Positions 61,001 to 64,000 of a stretch of 64,000 nucleotides of DNA are shown piece after piece. Position 1 is the first letter of the stretch. Each line of letters opens with the position of its first letter. The notes beneath the pieces were generated by a model. The model had not been told where the DNA came from, made no database searches, and was given only the letters and a program-made list of their open reading frames with translations. Source of the stretch: Pagrus major (lineage: Eukaryota; Chordata; Actinopteri; Spariformes; Sparidae); contig NC_133230.1 in NCBI RefSeq assembly GCF_040436345.1, positions 16,998,197 through 17,062,196 on the forward strand, in the 5' to 3' direction. The position numbers were made by a program, and so were the translations under genes.

Positions 61001-61764
61001 TGACTGGTCAGCTGTTTCTCTCATCATTTATTCATCTGCATCTCGTTTCTGTCATTCTGTGTCTTCCTCAGCCTCCTCTACCTTTAACCTTTGCTCCCAT
61101 TTTCTTGTTTTTGTGTATCTCCCAGTATCATCACCCTCATCCCCCTTTTGCCCTGTGTCTCTGTCGTGTCCATCTCCTCTTTTCTGTCCTTCTGCCAGTC
61201 AGTGACAGTCAGGTTGTCAGATATGCTTTTGTCCCTGTGAGTCACTCCTTTTCTCTCTTTCTGTCTCTGTCATGTCTCATTTGTTTTGATTCGTTTGATT
61301 TTTTTTTTGTGTGTTTGTGTGTTTTCACTGTCTGACTTTTGCTGCAGACTGTCATTTGTCACCAAAGCTCCAATCTGGGACCCCCATTTTGGACTGCCGA
61401 CCAAAGATTTTGCCATGTTTCTCTCACGAGACACAACTTTTGTCCTTCTGTGTAAATTTTTTTGAACTTACGGTGTCCTTTTCTTTTTTTAGTCTTAATT
61501 TATCTTCCCTTATTAACTGAGGCAGACACCATATGTGAGTATCATTATTTTTGTCGGACACGGCGCATTGATGCTCATTTTAGTGTTTTATCAGTTTGAA
61601 GTTTAAAATGTGTGTTTGCCCACAGACATTAATAGTATGTTTGGGTCGATGGTCGCTGTTTGTCGGGGCGTGAGCGTCTCTCATCAGAGACTGTCTCCGG
61701 GGCAACGCCTCAGTCAAATGGCATGGGCGTCCATGTGATCACCCGAGCAGAAACAAGGCCTTTA

Positions 61765-61827
61765 TCACACACACACACACACACGCACGCACGCACACAC
61801 ACACACACAGACACATACATACATACA
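61765..61827. repeat. (CA)n/(CATA)n microsatellite
   Basis: CA run with CG interruptions passing into CATA units. Likely length-polymorphic. Confidence 0.85.
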
Positions 61828-62565
61828 GCTGTTCCAGCGTCTAGGCCAAATGCTCTGGGGAATCTCTCTTTTGTGCGCTCAGTAATGAAGATTATTTGAT
61901 GGTCAGGATTTTCTTAATAGTTCTCCCATTTATCTTCTCTGTATAATCAACCCTGCCAGCCCTTCCCCTGCATAGAGGCCTTAATACACAACCTAACTGC
62001 GAGAATAATGTTGGTAATCTACATTTCTGTAAACCACAGATGTTGATGACAATGTTGAAACTTTATGTTTCTTTATTTTGTGATTTCATGTTTTTTTAGG
62101 TTCAGTTTTCAATTTTATGATGTGACAGCGCTGTGCTTGTGCTCAGGTTAGGTTTAGGCATAAAAACCACTTGGTTAGGGGTCGGAAAAGATTGTTTCTT
62201 GGCCAGGAAACATACTTAAATACACAAGGACTAATTAACTAATGAAACACAGGTAAGCACGAAAAAAGGCCAGGAAAGAGACAAAGACAGGAAGTGTAAA
62301 GCAAAACATGATACATGAGGAGAGAACCTACAAAATAAAACAGGAAATTACTCAAAAATCATGACACTGTGTACACTGTAGGATAGGAAGATAGCAAAAA
62401 ACCAATTGAAGCATGCTAACTGTGTAACATAAATGTGTGAGTGCATGCGAAGTGGCTCCTACAGTTGGTCTTTAACCAAAATAATTCACACCTGCACACC
62501 TGGCAGGCCAACCTCCTCACTTGTTGCCATGCTTCACTGGCCTTGTTTCTATCCATCCCTGCAAA

Positions 62566-62651
62566 TTAATAAAACACATGGTGATACATGAGTAAAAATG
62601 CCAGAATTGGCTAAAAGGCTACTGTAGTCCCCTGGCCAAGATGTTAAAAAG
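62566..62651. repeat. Dispersed repeat, GGGACAGTGCA type, partial
   Basis: ATGCCAGAATTGGCTAAAAG, then GTCCCCTGGCCAAGATGTTA, matching the copy at 50,125-50,233 in the same order. Confidence 0.45.
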
Positions 62652-64000
62652 GCTTCCTAAAATATAACAAAGCAAAGATTAAAAAACAAAACAAGCAGAA
62701 CGAAACTGGGCACACAACAAAACAGGTTGCTTAATCTGCTGAAAATATTGCTGTTATGCAATTCTGCACACCAGACTACATCTCACAAGCTCAGCTGTCA
62801 TTATGACATTTTAATTTGACTGTGATCCACTAAGAATCCATTAGCAACTATTTCCAGCATAGGGTTAGGCCTATATAAGGCACGATTCTGCAACTGTGTG
62901 CCGTTCTTCTTGCCTTAAATGTGTCCAGGAATGAATGCATTTGACATTTTCAGAATAGCTGCCATGTTGAATAAGTGGTGCATTCATCCAGTCAGGTGCA
63001 GAGGAGGAACATGTCGGAGTGAACATTATTGAAATGAAACAAACTGTTACAGACACACTAATTACTTTTCCTTTACTTGCACGATGAGATAAATCGAAAA
63101 GCAGCCCTTGGGCAGCATGTTTTGGGTACTCTTTCAGCTCCTGTTGGTTAGAGAGCATGGTGTGAGATGAGGTCAGAGGTCATGTTTGAGGGTAAGGTGA
63201 CAATTGAGGTTGGTTGAGGTTTAATGGAGCGTGACGAAAAGGTGATGGACGAAGCTTGAGGCCCTGGTTTGACAGCGGTACGGTTTGAATTTCACAGAGC
63301 AGAAACCTGTGATTTCACCGTAAACCGCACAGAAAGAAAGCTCTGGAGTTTGTTGTCATGCATGGCCATTCTTGTCTGTCTGGGCCAGTAATAGATGGGG
63401 GGAGGGGAGGAGGACACAGAGAGGAGGAGGAGGTGTACGAGGGTGTTGGTGGGTGTAGGTTGTAATGCTGGCAGGTCATTTATAACCCTTGGTCTCCTCT
63501 TCGCTGCATTTGCCTCCGAGATAGCACATGGCTCAGGAAAAGTACATCGATCTGGGACTGGAGACCAAAGAAGAGACAGATAGTGTGTGAGACTGAAAGC
63601 AAGGACGTTACAGTCTGGTTTATGGAAAAAGAAGGAGGAATGTGTTTATGCGCATTGAGTGTGCTTCAGGACTATAGAGCTAAAGATGTGTCAGAGGTAA
63701 TTTTATCGGTTAAAACAGGATGTAGCGAAGTGCTGATGAGGAAAGCCTCAGGCCGAAGCGGTCATCAGGTCAAGTCACGGCACCACCATCATTACAATGG
63801 CTCTGTGTGCTGGAATCTGACAGGCAGACGAGCTGGAGTTAGGGGCGAGACAGGTTGACCGGCTGCAGAGAGAGAGAAGGTCTAGAGGTGTCTATATATA
63901 GAGAGTTGCTGAGGAGAGAACAACAGAGGGAGTGTGGAGGCTCTTGAATTTTTCAGTTGTCGGAGTGATTCTAGATGTATGAGGCTTGTTCGGGCAAAGA

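Larger units (their letters stand above)
52970..64000. other. Possible long intron or gene-free region
   Basis: No exon with recognisable protein similarity found. Short open frames are scattered, none with supporting splice sites or known motifs. The region holds two small repeat families, several (CA)n tracts, and pyrimidine-rich tracts around 56,240-56,430 and 60,950-61,320. Confidence 0.45.

Noticed and set aside
63395-63858. Two adjacent short plus-strand frames at the right end
   Set aside because: Composition follows G/A-rich sequence; no recognised domain or splice structure.

Overview
The window is a piece of a teleost (probably percomorph) chromosome. The evidence is an immunoglobulin light-chain array with inverted V segments, spliced vertebrate genes with short introns, and several dispersed repeats of kinds common in fish. 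Family names come from recognising protein motifs by eye; no database search was run.

Positions 1-29,000 hold a kappa-like immunoglobulin light-chain (IgL) array: 12 V segments on the minus strand, and 6 J segments and 6 C exons on the plus strand. The V segments fall into three families: seven V1, three V2 and two V3. Every V has a 12-bp-spacer RSS and every J a 23-bp-spacer RSS. Each V opposes its J, so V-J joining must be by inversion. There are two clearly different C exons: C-I (four copies) and C-II (two copies). The order is: V1a-J-C-I-V2a; V1b-V3a (no J or C between them); a repeat-rich gap; V1c-J-C-II; V1d-J-C-I-V2b; V1e-J-C-II; V1f-J-C-I-V2c; V1g-J(broken)-C-I-V3b. The pair (C-II unit + C-I unit) is duplicated in tandem with a period near 8.08 kb. 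Each of the six J-C introns carries the same Ets-IRF composite site followed 4 bp later by an E-box, a candidate enhancer core repeated with each unit.

Positions 29,700-31,580 hold a seven-exon plus-strand gene recognised as the homologue of human C21orf58. A tRNA-Lys(TTT) gene lies on the minus strand at 32,411-32,483. Positions 34,749-42,920 hold atg9a on the minus strand: 18 coding exons that join in frame to 855 codons plus stop, two or three 5' UTR exons and a GC-rich promoter. Its second coding intron is an AT-AC intron with U12-type donor and branch site.

From 43 kb to the end there is little coding sequence: dispersed repeats, small inverted-repeat elements and microsatellites. One GC-rich promoter-like block near 52.5-52.97 kb ends in a possible first coding exon (MEGFFTE then a splice donor), whose gene would continue beyond the window.

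The most interesting points are the alternation of two C isotypes behind one V family, the composite enhancer site in all six introns, relics of C-II 3' UTR beside V1 segments, the loss of J-C between V1b and V3a, the V3 family lacking its first canonical cysteine, the frameshifted J, and the U12-type intron in atg9a.
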